Positions 8,461 through 17,524 of a stretch of DNA of 64,000 nucleotides are shown here, in pieces. The stretch covers positions 2,790,001 through 2,854,000 of the forward strand of contig OY282460.1 in NCBI GenBank assembly GCA_958296295.1, read 5' to 3'. The stretch's first letter is position 1. Each line of letters starts with the position of its first letter. A program made the translations under genes and the position numbers. This stretch comes from an uncultured Pseudomonadales bacterium (GTDB lineage: Bacteria; Pseudomonadota; Gammaproteobacteria; Pseudomonadales; Azotimanducaceae). Under the pieces are notes generated by a model. It saw only the letters and a program-made list of their open reading frames with translations. It searched no databases and was not told where the DNA came from.

Positions 8461-9612
8461 CCAAAGACGAACACATCCGGCGAACCGGAGATCAACCACT
8501 GGGCGAGGGAGGGCGAGATCCAGCAGGCAGGCAACCTGCGCTACGCCCCCTTCGCGCGCAACGCCGCCTTCTTCGAGAAGTATCACCGCCGCATGCTGGT
8601 GGTCAACGGCGTGGACGCGCAGACCAACTCCCACACCGTGGGCGTGGTCCACAACTGGAGCGGCCGCAACTCGGAAGGGTATCCGAGCATGGCGGCCCTC
8701 CTGGCCGCCCGCTACGCGCCGGACGGCGCCGTGCCCTACCTCAGCTTCGGCGGGTTCTCCGCCACCGGCGGCGTCACTCGCTTCACGCGGCTGCACGGCC
8801 CGGACGAGATTCTGTCGATCGCCTATCCGAACCGGAATCCTTGGGCGGACGACGGAGGAGGCTACCTGCTGGCGGCGGATTGGGAGCTGGTCGCACGACG
8901 GCGCACGGAGAAGATGGCGCGTCTGGCGTCCGCGCCGGGGCTGCTGCCGCGGGCGGCGCGCAACCGCCGCCACCACCGGTCGTCGCTGGCGCCGTCGGCG
9001 GTCGAAGGACTGAAGCGGTTCGCCGACGCCCTGCCGTCCGAGGACGAGTTCCAGCAGCCGGAGGAATACACGAGCCGGGTGACGGGCAACTACAGCAACG
9101 AACTGCGCCGTCAGGCGCAACTGGCGGTGCTGGCGTTCAAGACCGGCGCGGGGGTGGCGGCTGACCTGTGGCTCGGCGGCTTCGACACGCATCGCGCCCA
9201 CGATCCCGACCACGAGTGGCTGCTGGGCGCGCTGACGGACTCCGTGGACTTTCTGTGGGACTACGCCGAGCTGCACGGCGTTGCCGACCGGCTGGTGGTG
9301 GTGATGGGCTCGGATTTCGGGCGCACCAACCACTACAACGCCGAGGGCGGCAAGGACCACTGGCCCATCGGCAGCTACGTCGTGATGGAGAAGAACCAGC
9401 CCTGGACGAACCGCGTGGTCGGCGAGACGGACGATCTCCACTTCGCGCAGAAGATCAACCCGCGAACCCTGCGCCGCGACGACGCCAACGGCACAATCAT
9501 CTACCCGAAGCACTTCCACAAGGCGCTGCGCCGCTACCTAGGCATCGAGGACTCGCCCGGTGCCCAACGCTTCCCGTTCAACGGCACGGAGGACTTCAGG
9601 TTCTTCGGATAG
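8461..9612 (+). pseudogene. DUF1501 family protein, 5'-truncated
   Basis: The frame is clearly DUF1501 from about 8467 (INHWAREGEI, AGNLRYAPFARNAAFFEKY, then RMLVVNGVDAQTNSH) through DLWLGGFDTHRAHD, MGSDFGRTNHYN and the KDHWPIGSY segment to the end. The twin-arginine signal and the first part usual for this secreted family are absent. Upstream the frame degenerates into unrelated arginine-rich sequence and hits a stop at 8392. A start at the internal ATG (8593) would remove further conserved residues, so the gene is probably dead. DUF1501 proteins are often paired with DUF1800 proteins, and no such partner is nearby. It appears to be cargo or debris within the island. Confidence 0.7.
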
Positions 9613-9631
9613 GGATGAGGAAGGGAGGGTC

Positions 9632-9695
9632 GCATGCGCCGGATCACGGGCGCCGTGAGCATCGCATGCGCCGGATCACGGGCACCGCGAGCATC
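9632..9695 (+). repeat. 32-bp tandem duplication
   Basis: Two adjacent 32-bp copies starting GCATGCGCCGGATCACGGGC (9632-9663 and 9664-9695) differ at two positions. They follow the DUF1501 remnant directly. No function is evident. Confidence 0.8.
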
Positions 9696-9743
9696 GCTCA
9701 CCTACTTTTCTCGCACACCCAAGCAAGACGCCGGTTGTTGGGA

Positions 9744-9855
9744 TCAGTGACCTTCTGGACGTTTGGGGTCAGACAGCTGCCGCCATCGTCCTAGCGAACT
9801 CGGCGGTGGTCTTCATGCCGAACGAGTGTTGCCGGCGACGGTTGTTGTAGAAGAA
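9744..9855 (-). mobile_element. IS3-type transposase C-terminal remnant with a 28-bp element end
   Basis: On the minus strand the last residues read FYNNRRRQHSFGMKTTAEFA and end AAAV plus stop (9771-9769). This is the typical end of an IS3/IS481-group integrase-fold transposase ('YNxRRxHSxLGxxTPAEF'). The stop overlaps a 28-bp sequence (9744-9771) repeated perfectly in inverted orientation at 29745-29772. No upstream coding portion remains because ISAs1-like debris follows directly. Confidence 0.6.
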
Positions 9856-9899
9856 CCCGGGCATGAGGAGCTCCTTGATGGCGCTGCTGTCGCGGGGGG

Positions 9900-10400
9900 C
9901 TTGGTCCCTCTTCGCTTTCATCTCCTCGCGACGCTCCCGCCGCTCGTCCGGCGGCGGGCAGGACGCCTGCCTGCGCGGTGTTCGGGCAGCCGTGCAGCGC
10001 GTCGAGGGTCACGACGCGGTCGGCCACGCCGATCTCGCGCAGCAGCCGGCGGGCGCCCTCGATCTCGCCGCCGGCGCTGTCGGAGGCGACCTGGCCGCGC
10101 ACCACGCCGCTGCCGTGCTCGACCGCGGCGACGAACATGCGGTCCGGGTCGGGGCCGCCGGGACGGTTGAGCGGCGCCGACTTGCCGTCGACCGCGAGCG
10201 CGCCGCCGGCGGGCGGGCCGTCCGGCGGCGGCGAAGCGCCGCGTCGTCCAGGGCGTCGGGGTCGAGTTCCGACAGCACGCGGTGGACGCAGGACTTCGAC
10301 GGCGCCACGAGCCGCCCGGTCGTCGGGCGGCGGCTCGGGCGGCGGCGCTGCCGGCAGCTGCGCCGGCTACATTGGCCGCCGAGCCGAGCACCGGAGTGTA
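9900..10400 (-). mobile_element. Degenerate ISAs1-family transposase fragment adjoining the CRISPR array
   Basis: Minus-strand pieces in two frames give APSKSCVHRVLSELDPDALD, then DRMFVAAVEHGSGVV and GEIEGARRLLREIGVADRVV followed by TLDALHGCPNTAQ. These are consecutive parts of an ISAs1 transposase ('...VSLDALH...') broken by at least one frameshift. The fragment ends within a few bases of the first CRISPR repeat, so an insertion has probably removed whatever originally preceded the array on this side. Confidence 0.6.
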
Positions 10401-10403
10401 GCT

Positions 10404-11826
10404 GCTGCGGATTGCGGCCGTCTCTCGATTTGCTACATTCGCCAGCGTCTCGGAGAGCTCGTCGGCGGCGCTGCGGATTGCGGCCGTCTCTCGATTTGCT
10501 ACATTGTGGGCGAGGTGCTGGTCAAGGTGCCGGGCGCTGCGGATTGCGGCCGTCTCTCGATTTGCTACATTCTACACATCGGTTGGCTCAAACTTGTTCC
10601 CGCTGCGGATTGCGGCCGTCTCTCGATTTGCTACATTGCGGTCCTCCAGATCGACGTGGCGCTCGGCGCTGCGGATTGCGGCCGTCTCTCGATTTGCTAC
10701 ATTCGAGGAGTACCGGCACAAGTACCGCTCGACGCTGCGGATTGCGGCCGTCTCTCGATTTGCTACATTGTCGCCGAGGTCAATCCCGTCTGGGTCCGCG
10801 CTGCGGATTGCGGCCGTCTCTCGATTTGCTACATTGGCGGAGGTGCGGTTTGTCGACGGCCACGTGCTGCGGATTGCGGCCGTCTCTCGATTTGCTACAT
10901 TGATGTCGCTCTCGAACATCTGCAGGCCCACGCTGCGGATTGCGGCCGTCTCTCGATTTGCTACATTTGCAAGGTGGGCTGGCGGCGAACTCCGATGGGC
11001 TGCGGATTGCGGCCGTCTCTCGATTTGCTACATTGGTGCTGCGAGAGGCCGAGACGCCGGGCGAGCTGCGGATTGCGGCCGTCTCTCGATTTGCTACATT
11101 CTCGCGGTGCCGCGCGACGAACAGCGTGGCGCTGCGGATTGCGGCCGTCTCTCGATTTGCTACATTGTAGCAGTACGCCTTGCCGTCGTCCGCGTCGCTG
11201 CGGATTGCGGCCGTCTCTCGATTTGCTACATTCCCTTGGAGGCGGCCCTGCACGTCGGCGAGGCTGCGGATTGCGGCCGTCTCTCGATTTGCTACATTGC
11301 GGAGGTGCTCCGCCTCCACGGCGACCGTGCTGCGGATTGCGGCCGTCTCTCGATTTGCTACATTCGCGCCGGCGCTCGCCGCGCCCGACCCATCGCTGCG
11401 GATTGCGGCCGTCTCTCGATTTGCTACATTAAGGGCCATGGACGACGCGACCTTGCTTGGGCTGCGGATTGCGGCCGTCTCTCGATTTGCTACATTGTGC
11501 GCGTCCGGAAACGCGTCCGCCAGCGTGCTGCGGATTGCGGCCGTCTCTCGATTTGCTACATTCGAGAACGGCGGCCACACACCGGGAACCACGCTGCGGA
11601 TTGCGGCCGTCTCTCGATTTGCTACATTAAAGAGATACGAAAGCTGTTGGCGGTTCACGCTGCGGATTGCGGCCGTCTCTCGATTTGCTACATTCGAAGC
11701 TGCCCCGGCGCTGGCAAGCCCGGCGCTGCGGATTGCGGCCGTCTCTCGATTTGCTACATTCGCAACGCATGAACACCAGAAAGCCGGTGAGCTGCGGATT
11801 GCGGCCGTCTCTCGATTTGCTACATT
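10404..11826 (+). CRISPR. Type II-C CRISPR array: 22 repeats, 21 spacers
   Basis: The 36-bp repeat begins GCTGCGGATTGCGG and ends CTCGATTTGCTACATT. Repeats start at 10404, then every 66 bp to 10932, then 10999 and every 66 bp to 11791. Twenty spacers are 30 bp and one (10968-10998) is 31 bp. All 22 repeats read identical. Orientation is set by the anti-repeat at 16130-16167, which pairs with plus-strand repeat RNA, so crRNAs are read left to right, convergent with cas2. Each repeat carries TTGCGG at positions 9-14 and an extended -10 TG-C-TACATT at 28-36 with 16 bases between hexamers, resembling the repeat-internal promoters known from Neisseria II-C arrays. No spacer has an obvious match elsewhere in the window. 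Confidence 0.99.
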
Positions 11827-11876
11827 ACCTCTCCCATAAGAGGTTGAAAAAACAAAGGATTCTGCCCGCTCGCTGG
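11827..11876. promoter_or_regulatory. AT-richer flank between the last repeat and cas2, with a small hairpin
   Basis: Immediately after the final repeat come ACCTCT-CCCATA-AGAGGT, a six-base-pair stem, and then TGAAAAAAC. This could end transcripts from the array or from cas2, or be the integration-proximal leader. The sequence alone does not decide. Confidence 0.35.
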
Positions 11877-12230
11877 TCAAAATAGCTCCAGTTGGGCGGG
11901 CGGTGAGGGCGTTGGCTCGCGTATCTTGCCGGCATATATTGCAATGCGGCCGAACTGCCTGTCGGTGATGGTCAGGAAGCGCACCTCGCCGGCAGCCGGT
12001 ACCCGCTTGCCCATGCGCGCCGCGTGGACCTGGGCGTTCTCTATGGAAGCGCAGTGCCGGATGTAGATGGAGTACTGCATCATCGTAAAGCCGTCCTCGA
12101 TCAGGTCCTTGCGGAACCGGGTGTATGCCTTGCGCGCCTTTGGAGTGTCCACAGGGAGATCGAACATCGCGATGACCCACATCGATCGCCACCCCCACGG
12201 AATCTGCGGGACGTCTCGGCCGTCGGTCAT
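11877..12230 (-). CDS. cas2: CRISPR-associated endoribonuclease Cas2
   Basis: A 117-residue protein with a short N-terminal extension and the Cas2 ferredoxin-like core, starting MWVIAMFDLPVDTPKARKAY, where the Asp of FDLP is the conserved metal-site residue. FRKDLIEDGFTMMQYSIYIR follows, and the C-terminal strand includes VRFLTITDRQFGRI. Cas2 bridges Cas1 dimers during spacer integration. Its ATG overlaps the end of the cas1 reading frame by four bases. It appears intact, but its partner cas1 is broken, so it probably no longer works in adaptation. Confidence 0.93.
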   Translation of the reverse strand: MTDGRDVPQIPWGWRSMWVIAMFDLPVDTPKARKAYTRFRKDLIEDGFTMMQYSIYIRHCASIENAQVHAARMGKRVPAAGEVRFLTITDRQFGRIAIYAGKIREPTPSPPAQLELF

Positions 12231-12974
12231 CCGCCGGCGCTTGCTCCGTCGAGGTCCCGCCTTAGCGGCAGCCCTTGAGGCAGGGCCAGAATGCGGTCGC
12301 CGCCGGTCAGAGCCCGGGAAAGAGATGCAGCGCTCGTATGCAGTGCCAACAACAGGGGTTCGGAGCGTCCCCCGAGGCCAACCGTCTCATTGAGCAGCGA
12401 CAACAACACGGTGCGGGTCGAACGTTCTGCCAGATCGGGAACGGAGTCGCTGCCGTCTTCCAACAGCAACCTGACCCGCCAGTCCACATAGGGTCGGTAC
12501 GGTTCCAAGAGGTCATCGGCTAGACAGAAGGGGTTGCCCCTGTGCCTGTGGCGAACGCACACGTCGGGCCATCGGTTCGAGGCCGCTCTCACTCCCTGTG
12601 AAATGGCGCAACACCGCCGCCTGCTGTCCTATCTTGGCACGAACCAGCGCCTGCCATATCCGTTTGCGAACGGGCACCTTGGCTTCTATCTGCGCACGAT
12701 GGCGTTGGGTTTGGACGTGGTGGGCATTGATCGGTAGCATCATGCCCATTGGCAGATGGTCGCGGCCCGACACCATCACGGTTGCACCGGCTTCCAAGAG
12801 GGCTAGGAAGACGGCATGCGTATAGGTGGCGCGCACGTCATCGACGATGACGACGCCCATGTCCTCGATCGGGCGGGTGACTTTCGGGAGGTCTGGCCGC
12901 TCCACAACAAGCTGGCGATGCGAAACCGATAGACGAGTGCCGGGGGTTGAGAACTCTACGGTCTTGCGGATCAT
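12227..12974 (-). pseudogene. cas1: cas1, inactivated by an internal deletion and frameshift
   Basis: The N-terminal part (start 12974) reads as type II Cas1: LVVERPDLPKVTRPIEDMGV and GRDHLPMGMMLPINAHH, up to SGLEPMARRVRS near 12550. It then leaves frame and stops at 12513. In another frame the C-terminal part resumes at HRHRGNPFCLADDLLEPYRP and runs to 12227. In intact family members about 60-70 residues separate RVRS from the HR-NPF segment, including the catalytic Glu helix. Here they are adjacent, so those residues are deleted and the frame is broken. The His and Asp of the active site are still present. Spacer acquisition by this locus should be dead. Twelve bases separate it from the cas9 stop. 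Confidence 0.85.
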
Positions 12975-12986
12975 TGAAGAGTCGAC

Positions 12987-15900
12987 TCAGTCGTTCGCAA
13001 CGCGCATGCGGCCGATAGGGTCGACGGACACTTTTTTCCAACCATTTTTTACGACCGTTCTTACCCTAGGGCGCTTCTTCGTGGCACCCGTTGCATCCGT
13101 ATGATCGACCACAACAGCTCGACCGTCAGCCCACACGCTCTCGACGATCTTCACTACGTCTCCGTCGTCGCCGGGGATCAAAGCATCGCCTTGCGACAGC
13201 GACATCACGAACGTCGCGCCGTCATCCCGACAGCGCCGCACTATCGGTTCTCTGCGCGCCAAACGCCTCGACGCCTCGAACAAGGTGACAACGTCAAAGT
13301 CAACCTTCCCGTCTGGGAATCGAAAGATCGCGATGTGGTGGTTGCTGTTGCTCGAGTCGACGTGGCCAGCGGCGACTTCCTTCATGAAGTGCGGTTGCCG
13401 CGGCACCTCTAGCCGAACTTTGCGAATTTCAGGACCCTTCCGACCAACCTTCGGGTACGGCGGGCGAGCCTTCTTTGGATCTCCACCTTGTTCTTCAACC
13501 CATCGATGCACGATCTCTCGCACCCTTTCGTCATAGATGTTCTTCAGTTCGGTCTTGCTAAGGGACTGCAGCGGCTTGCGTGTGACGAAGATGTGATGCT
13601 CCCCTCGTTTGACGCGCCCGTAATACGTCTCCCTATGGAGCGCTCCAGACACCTTCTTGCGGACGCGATGGGATACCGTAATGTCGTTGACTGCTTTGGT
13701 TGCGTCAAACCGGATCGTTTCCCAAGGCGGTGGCAGATGCGGTCTTTCCGCGTGGGCTTCTTTCTGTTGCCAATAACGGGAGAGCTTCTGCGTCATTCCG
13801 GGATGCGCACCGGCACAGGCAGCGGTAAGCGCGTCAATGGCGTGGTGGCGGTGGTCAGCGCGAGTCTTCTCACCATCGGGGTCGAGTATGTTGTTCAGGC
13901 CCCAAAACCTACGGAGCTGCGCGGTCACGCGCCCAGCGACGGCACGGACAGTCACGGGCGCCGTAGGGCCTTGGTCCGGCCACAGCCGCTTCAGGAACGC
14001 AACGGCTTCGCGTGCGGCAAAGCCGGTGTCGTTGAGTTGGCGCGCGGCGAAGTCGTCCGGCAAGTCTCTGGAAACGAAACGTTTGACCTTACCTGGGGGC
14101 ATCCGACCTGCGCCAGATCCGCCTCGTTGCATCCTTCCGAGGCGTTCCTTGACCGTCGCCCAGCGTTCGGCGTCCATATGGAGGTACTCGTACGGTGTCC
14201 TATCTCCCTTTCGGAGGTTCTCGTCGCGTCGACAGAGAGTCTTGTTGCCGAAACTATCGTCGAGCGACCTCGATCGTGGCCGGATGTGCTCCACTTCAAA
14301 TTCACCGGTGCGGAACAGGGCATCGAAGGAAATGCAGTCGCCGGTGTAGGGGCAGCGCTTTCCGCATTCCTCCCACAACATCCACTTGTCTTCGTCCCCC
14401 CGCGATGGTTCCGCGATTCCTCGTTCGATCAGAGCTTCCCGTGCGTCCTTGCGACGGCGCTGTTGCGCGCCAATTCCCTTCGCCATCTCCTCTCGCTCGC
14501 GTTTGGACCTGCCGACTTCGCGGGCTAGTTCGACGGAGACCAAGTCCGGTTTGCCGAACATCTCGATGAGATTGTTGACGACTTTTCGCAATTCGTTCTG
14601 CGTCCTCGCGACCGTCGGGTTGCGCAACGCCGCGATTCGCCGCTGCTCTTCCTTTTTGGCGGGACTCGGCAAACGATCAAGGACTTCGCCGCTTGGACGA
14701 TTCATTTCGGGGAACGTCTCGTGCCGCCAATCCTTCCATCGGAGACCGCTCACTAGCTCTCCGAACCGCACTCCAGATTCCAAGTGGGGCAGGAAGGCAC
14801 TTAGCGCCTCCGTCGAATACGGCTCCCAACCGGTCGGCAATGTCAGATCTGCAAGCGCCGCCGCCTGTTCGTCGGTCGCGCCGAAGTCGTCGACAAAGCC
14901 CTGCGCCGCCTGCGTCCGGTTCTCCTTGCGCTTAACTGCTGGCAGGATAACGACCCGCTGCCCCACATCCTCCTGGTAGTCCGCCTCCCAGAGCCTTTCG
15001 TGAACAGCATCTCGGATGTCCTGCTTATGTGGGTGTTCGGGCCACTCTTCGCCAAAGATGGACTTGAGCTTAGCCTCCACCGTGTTGCCGAGAAGGTGCC
15101 GATCACCACCGACTTCCAAGTTGAATCTCATGCGCCGCTCTACGCCCGGCTCGTGTCGAGCCCTATAAAGGGGCGCGAGCGCTCTGCGCACACCAGCCCA
15201 ACTCATCGACACTTGGGTCTGAAGCCGATTCACGATCTCGCGACGCTCCTCCTCGTCGAGTGGGCGGGCATTCCCACCGGCGATTTCGAGATTGTTGACC
15301 TTCTCTAGCATTCGCCGTTGCTGCGAAAGCCACGCACCCTTCGGGCAGAGCGGCTTGTCAGGAAAGAACCGGCACGCAACGAGCGTGTTGCGCCGCCAGA
15401 AGACCGGCCGCTGGTTGAAGATCGCCTCGCGGATCGAATCCTTGAGAGCTGAACCACGCAGCGCTACCTGTTGATTGCAAATCCGGTCGAACTCCGCCTC
15501 GACCGCTTGGCGGGTCGCATGGACGCCGCGACGACGCTCGCGGCGAGATTTGCTTGCCAGCCATGCGCCAAGATGGAGGTCCTTTTTCTTCAACTCGGTC
15601 AGAGTCGCGTCCCGACCGGCTTTAGCCTGTCTCTCATCGGCATCTTTCTTCTCGGCGCTACTAGGCGAATCTTCTTCTACGTCTTTGCCCTTGAAATGCC
15701 GGCGCTTGGCAAGATGGTAAAGTGCCCGCCCGACCTCATACGGCGTCAATTCTCCGTCGCCCACTGCGCGTGCCCGGAGAGCGTACGGGTCGCTCTCCAT
15801 GAGCGTCTGCCACTGTTGCGAGTAGCGTCTGGGCAATAGACCGGCTTCTGACAACAGGCGGTAGAGAGACTGGAGGCGTTCCCGACGGCGGCGTAGCTGG

Positions 15901-16082
15901 CGCCGACGCAGACGCGCCTGCCGTCGATCTTGATTCAGCGGGACCTGCTTCGAGTCGCGTGTCTCGGGAAAGATGCGCACGCCTAGGCGCACGATCCTTC
16001 CTGTCCCCGCCCGGGGATCGTGGTCGAGGACAGCGAACCCGATAGATGTTGTCCCTATGTCGAAACCGAAGATGCGGGCCAC
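12987..16082 (-). CDS. cas9: Type II-C CRISPR-associated endonuclease Cas9
   Basis: The protein is 1031 residues from the GTG at 16082, preceded by AGAGGA eight to nine bases upstream. A TTG six codons earlier is possible but lacks a good ribosome site. Domains in order are RuvC-I FGFDIGTTSIGFAVL (Asp8), an Arg-rich bridge helix (about 53-75), recognition lobe, RuvC-II LVSVELAREVG (Glu518), HNH with KRCPYTGDC and FEVEHIRPRS (His599) and Asn613 in FGNKTLC, RuvC-III DHRHHAIDALTAA (His747, Asp750), and a C-terminal PAM-interacting region. All nuclease residues are intact, so interference should work. Length, repeat and tracrRNA resemble the Parvibaculum lavamentivorans system (recalled, not searched). 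Codon use looks similar to the surroundings. Confidence 0.98.
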   Translation of the reverse strand: MARIFGFDIGTTSIGFAVLDHDPRAGTGRIVRLGVRIFPETRDSKQVPLNQDRRQARLRRRQLRRRRERLQSLYRLLSEAGLLPRRYSQQWQTLMESDPYALRARAVGDGELTPYEVGRALYHLAKRRHFKGKDVEEDSPSSAEKKDADERQAKAGRDATLTELKKKDLHLGAWLASKSRRERRRGVHATRQAVEAEFDRICNQQVALRGSALKDSIREAIFNQRPVFWRRNTLVACRFFPDKPLCPKGAWLSQQRRMLEKVNNLEIAGGNARPLDEEERREIVNRLQTQVSMSWAGVRRALAPLYRARHEPGVERRMRFNLEVGGDRHLLGNTVEAKLKSIFGEEWPEHPHKQDIRDAVHERLWEADYQEDVGQRVVILPAVKRKENRTQAAQGFVDDFGATDEQAAALADLTLPTGWEPYSTEALSAFLPHLESGVRFGELVSGLRWKDWRHETFPEMNRPSGEVLDRLPSPAKKEEQRRIAALRNPTVARTQNELRKVVNNLIEMFGKPDLVSVELAREVGRSKREREEMAKGIGAQQRRRKDAREALIERGIAEPSRGDEDKWMLWEECGKRCPYTGDCISFDALFRTGEFEVEHIRPRSRSLDDSFGNKTLCRRDENLRKGDRTPYEYLHMDAERWATVKERLGRMQRGGSGAGRMPPGKVKRFVSRDLPDDFAARQLNDTGFAAREAVAFLKRLWPDQGPTAPVTVRAVAGRVTAQLRRFWGLNNILDPDGEKTRADHRHHAIDALTAACAGAHPGMTQKLSRYWQQKEAHAERPHLPPPWETIRFDATKAVNDITVSHRVRKKVSGALHRETYYGRVKRGEHHIFVTRKPLQSLSKTELKNIYDERVREIVHRWVEEQGGDPKKARPPYPKVGRKGPEIRKVRLEVPRQPHFMKEVAAGHVDSSNSNHHIAIFRFPDGKVDFDVVTLFEASRRLARREPIVRRCRDDGATFVMSLSQGDALIPGDDGDVVKIVESVWADGRAVVVDHTDATGATKKRPRVRTVVKNGWKKVSVDPIGRMRVAND

Positions 16083-16094
16083 TCGATTTTCCTC

Positions 16095-16122
16095 TTGCAA
16101 TCGCTGGCCGCAATGCTATGTT
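16095..16122 (+). promoter_or_regulatory. tracrRNA promoter
   Basis: TTGCAA (16095-16100) and TATGTT (16117-16122) are 16 bases apart, placing the transcription start at about 16129, exactly where the anti-repeat begins. The -35 overlaps the cas9 leader on the other strand, so the two transcripts diverge from one compact region. Confidence 0.6.
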
Positions 16123-16129
16123 AGTAGTC

Positions 16130-16245
16130 GTAGCAAATCGAGAGGCGGTCGATTTCCTTTACGCAGCAAATTGACCCCTTGCGTGGGCTCGGTGTCCCAA
16201 GGTCATCCACCGGTCATAGACCTCCGCATCAAAGCGGCGGCTTTC
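16130..16245 (+). ncRNA. tracrRNA of the type II-C system
   Basis: Positions 16130-16167 form an anti-repeat. GTAGCAAATCGAGAG and the later ACGCAGC pair with the CTCTCGATTTGCTAC and GCTGCG ends of the CRISPR repeat, leaving an internal bulge where processing would occur. Downstream comes a structured tail: TTGACCCCTTG pairs with CAAGGTCA around an inner GGG...CCC stem (16170-16206), then GGTC...GACC (16201-16222). A small CCGC-ATCAAA-GCGG hairpin (16224-16237) may be the terminator. The core GCAAATTGACCCCTTG and GGGCTCGG...TCCCAAGGTCA match the P. lavamentivorans tracrRNA as I remember it. The 3' end is approximate. Confidence 0.88.
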
Positions 16246-16501
16246 GCGATTGGCCCGTGCTGGTCGGCGTGCCTGTGCGCCTAGGAAAGGCCGGGTGCGG
16301 CGGAACAGGGTCGTGAGGGCCGGAATCGCGTTCCAACCGGTCGTTCGGTACGCAAGGCGGTGCGGAAACCGCCCGTGGCCCTTCGGGCGGTCGCTAGGCT
16401 CCCTTGTCCAAGCCTCGGCGTCGCCGCACGCGCCGTGAGCGGGTGCTCGGTTGCGCACGGCGGGCGCGGTGTCCCCAAGAAGGCGAAGCGCAACTCCCGT
16501 G
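16246..16501. other. Gene-poor stretch after the tracrRNA
   Basis: No coding region is supported. The only structure noted is a strong inverted repeat, ACCGCCCG-TGGCCCTT-CGGGCGGT (16368-16391), without a U-tract on either strand. Confidence 0.5.
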
Positions 16502-16680
16502 TCAGGTCGTCAACCACCCGAACTGTTGCGGTTTGCGGCCGGCGCGGGGGTTGAGGGGCACGTTTACGAGGGCCGGGCCGTCAACGGCCATCGCCTCGTC
16601 CAGCGCGGCCCGCAGGTCTTTCGGATCTTCCACATAGAAGCCCTTGCCGCCGACGCGGGGCGACCCCAAACGCAAGCCCG
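16502..16680 (-). pseudogene. C-terminal scrap of a thiamine-diphosphate enzyme, oxalyl-CoA decarboxylase-like
   Basis: On the minus strand an open stretch of about 55 codons reads VGGKGFYVEDPKDLRAALDE, then GPALVNVPLNPRAGRK and PQQFGWLTT plus stop. This is the very end of acetolactate-synthase-fold ThDP enzymes, closest in memory to oxalyl-CoA decarboxylase. There is no upstream catalytic or PP domain, so it is a remnant left by a rearrangement inside the island. Confidence 0.7.
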
Positions 16681-16774
16681 TGGATGCCTTCAGGCTCTGG
16701 TATGACGCCTATGTGGGCTGCTTGGCGGACGCTCACGTACGCAGCGCCGGGGACAGGCTCGCCGGGAACAGGGA

Positions 16775-17425
16775 ATGAACTACGTCCCCGGCGCCGGCCG
16801 CGACCTCGCGAACGCGATCGGGACGCATCTGTTCGTCGTCTGTCCGAACAACAGCGGCTCGTCGTTCCTCACCGCCGCGCTGGAGTCCTGCCGGGCGACG
16901 TGGCGCCTGCCGCGGGAAGGCCAGAACATACGCGGCTTCGCCGGGCCGGTGACCAATCGAGCCTTGGGCGGCCCAAAGGGCGCGCGATGGTTCCCGGGCC
17001 TGCTGTGGGCTTCGGAGCAGAGTTGGCTCGACTTCTTCTCGCAGCCGAGCAGCTACGATTGGCCGCGCACCCGCAAGGCGTGGTACTTCCACGCCCGCGC
17101 CCATGCCCCGGACGCCTCGGTGTTCGTCACGAAGTCCACGCAGCACCTGCTGCATGTGGAGCAACTGGTCCGGCATTTCCGCAACGCCCGGTTCGTGTTC
17201 ATGGTGCGCAACCCCTACGCCGTCTGCGAAGGCATCTGCCGGCGCTACCGAGGGCTCCCGCCGCATTACCAACGCCAGTTCGAGACGCCGGGCCGGAGCC
17301 TGTCGGCGGCGGCCGCGACCCACGTCGCCAACTGCCTCGCCTGGCAGCGCCACAATGTCGAATTCTACCGGAGCGGCGCGGATGCTGCGGCATTCCTGCT
17401 CCAGCACTCCAGCACGGCGCCGTGA
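16775..17425 (+). CDS. Sulfotransferase-like protein, probably truncated
   Basis: 216 residues. Near the N-terminus THLFVVCPNNSGSSFLTAAL fits the 5'-phosphosulfate loop of PAPS sulfotransferases, and FVFMVRNPYAVCEGICRRYR (about 147) fits the 3'-phosphate-binding segment. Family members normally continue about 80-100 residues with the acceptor-site and 'RKG' region. Here the frame runs into an unrelated tail soon after RQHNVEFYRS, so the gene seems truncated or frameshifted. The ATG follows CAGGGA. It lies between the ThDP scrap and the inverted integrase remnant and is probably decayed cargo. Substrate unknown. Confidence 0.55.
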   Translation: MNYVPGAGRDLANAIGTHLFVVCPNNSGSSFLTAALESCRATWRLPREGQNIRGFAGPVTNRALGGPKGARWFPGLLWASEQSWLDFFSQPSSYDWPRTRKAWYFHARAHAPDASVFVTKSTQHLLHVEQLVRHFRNARFVFMVRNPYAVCEGICRRYRGLPPHYQRQFETPGRSLSAAAATHVANCLAWQRHNVEFYRSGADAAAFLLQHSSTAP

Positions 17426-17524
17426 GCCCGCCCGCCACCATGGTGCCCAAAGGACATGCTGTACGAGGTGGAGTCGGTGCGCCGGTGCGCGTGTGATGGC
17501 GAAGTCGCAAGCCGCTCGCGCGGG

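Noticed and set aside
10440..11790. Self-targeting spacers
   Set aside because: I compared spacers with the window by eye and saw no convincing protospacer. A proper search against phage and host sequences is needed to say more.
9978..11885. Several long open frames running through the CRISPR array with repeated SRFATL or DCGRLSICYI units
   Set aside because: They are translations of the 36-bp repeats, not proteins.
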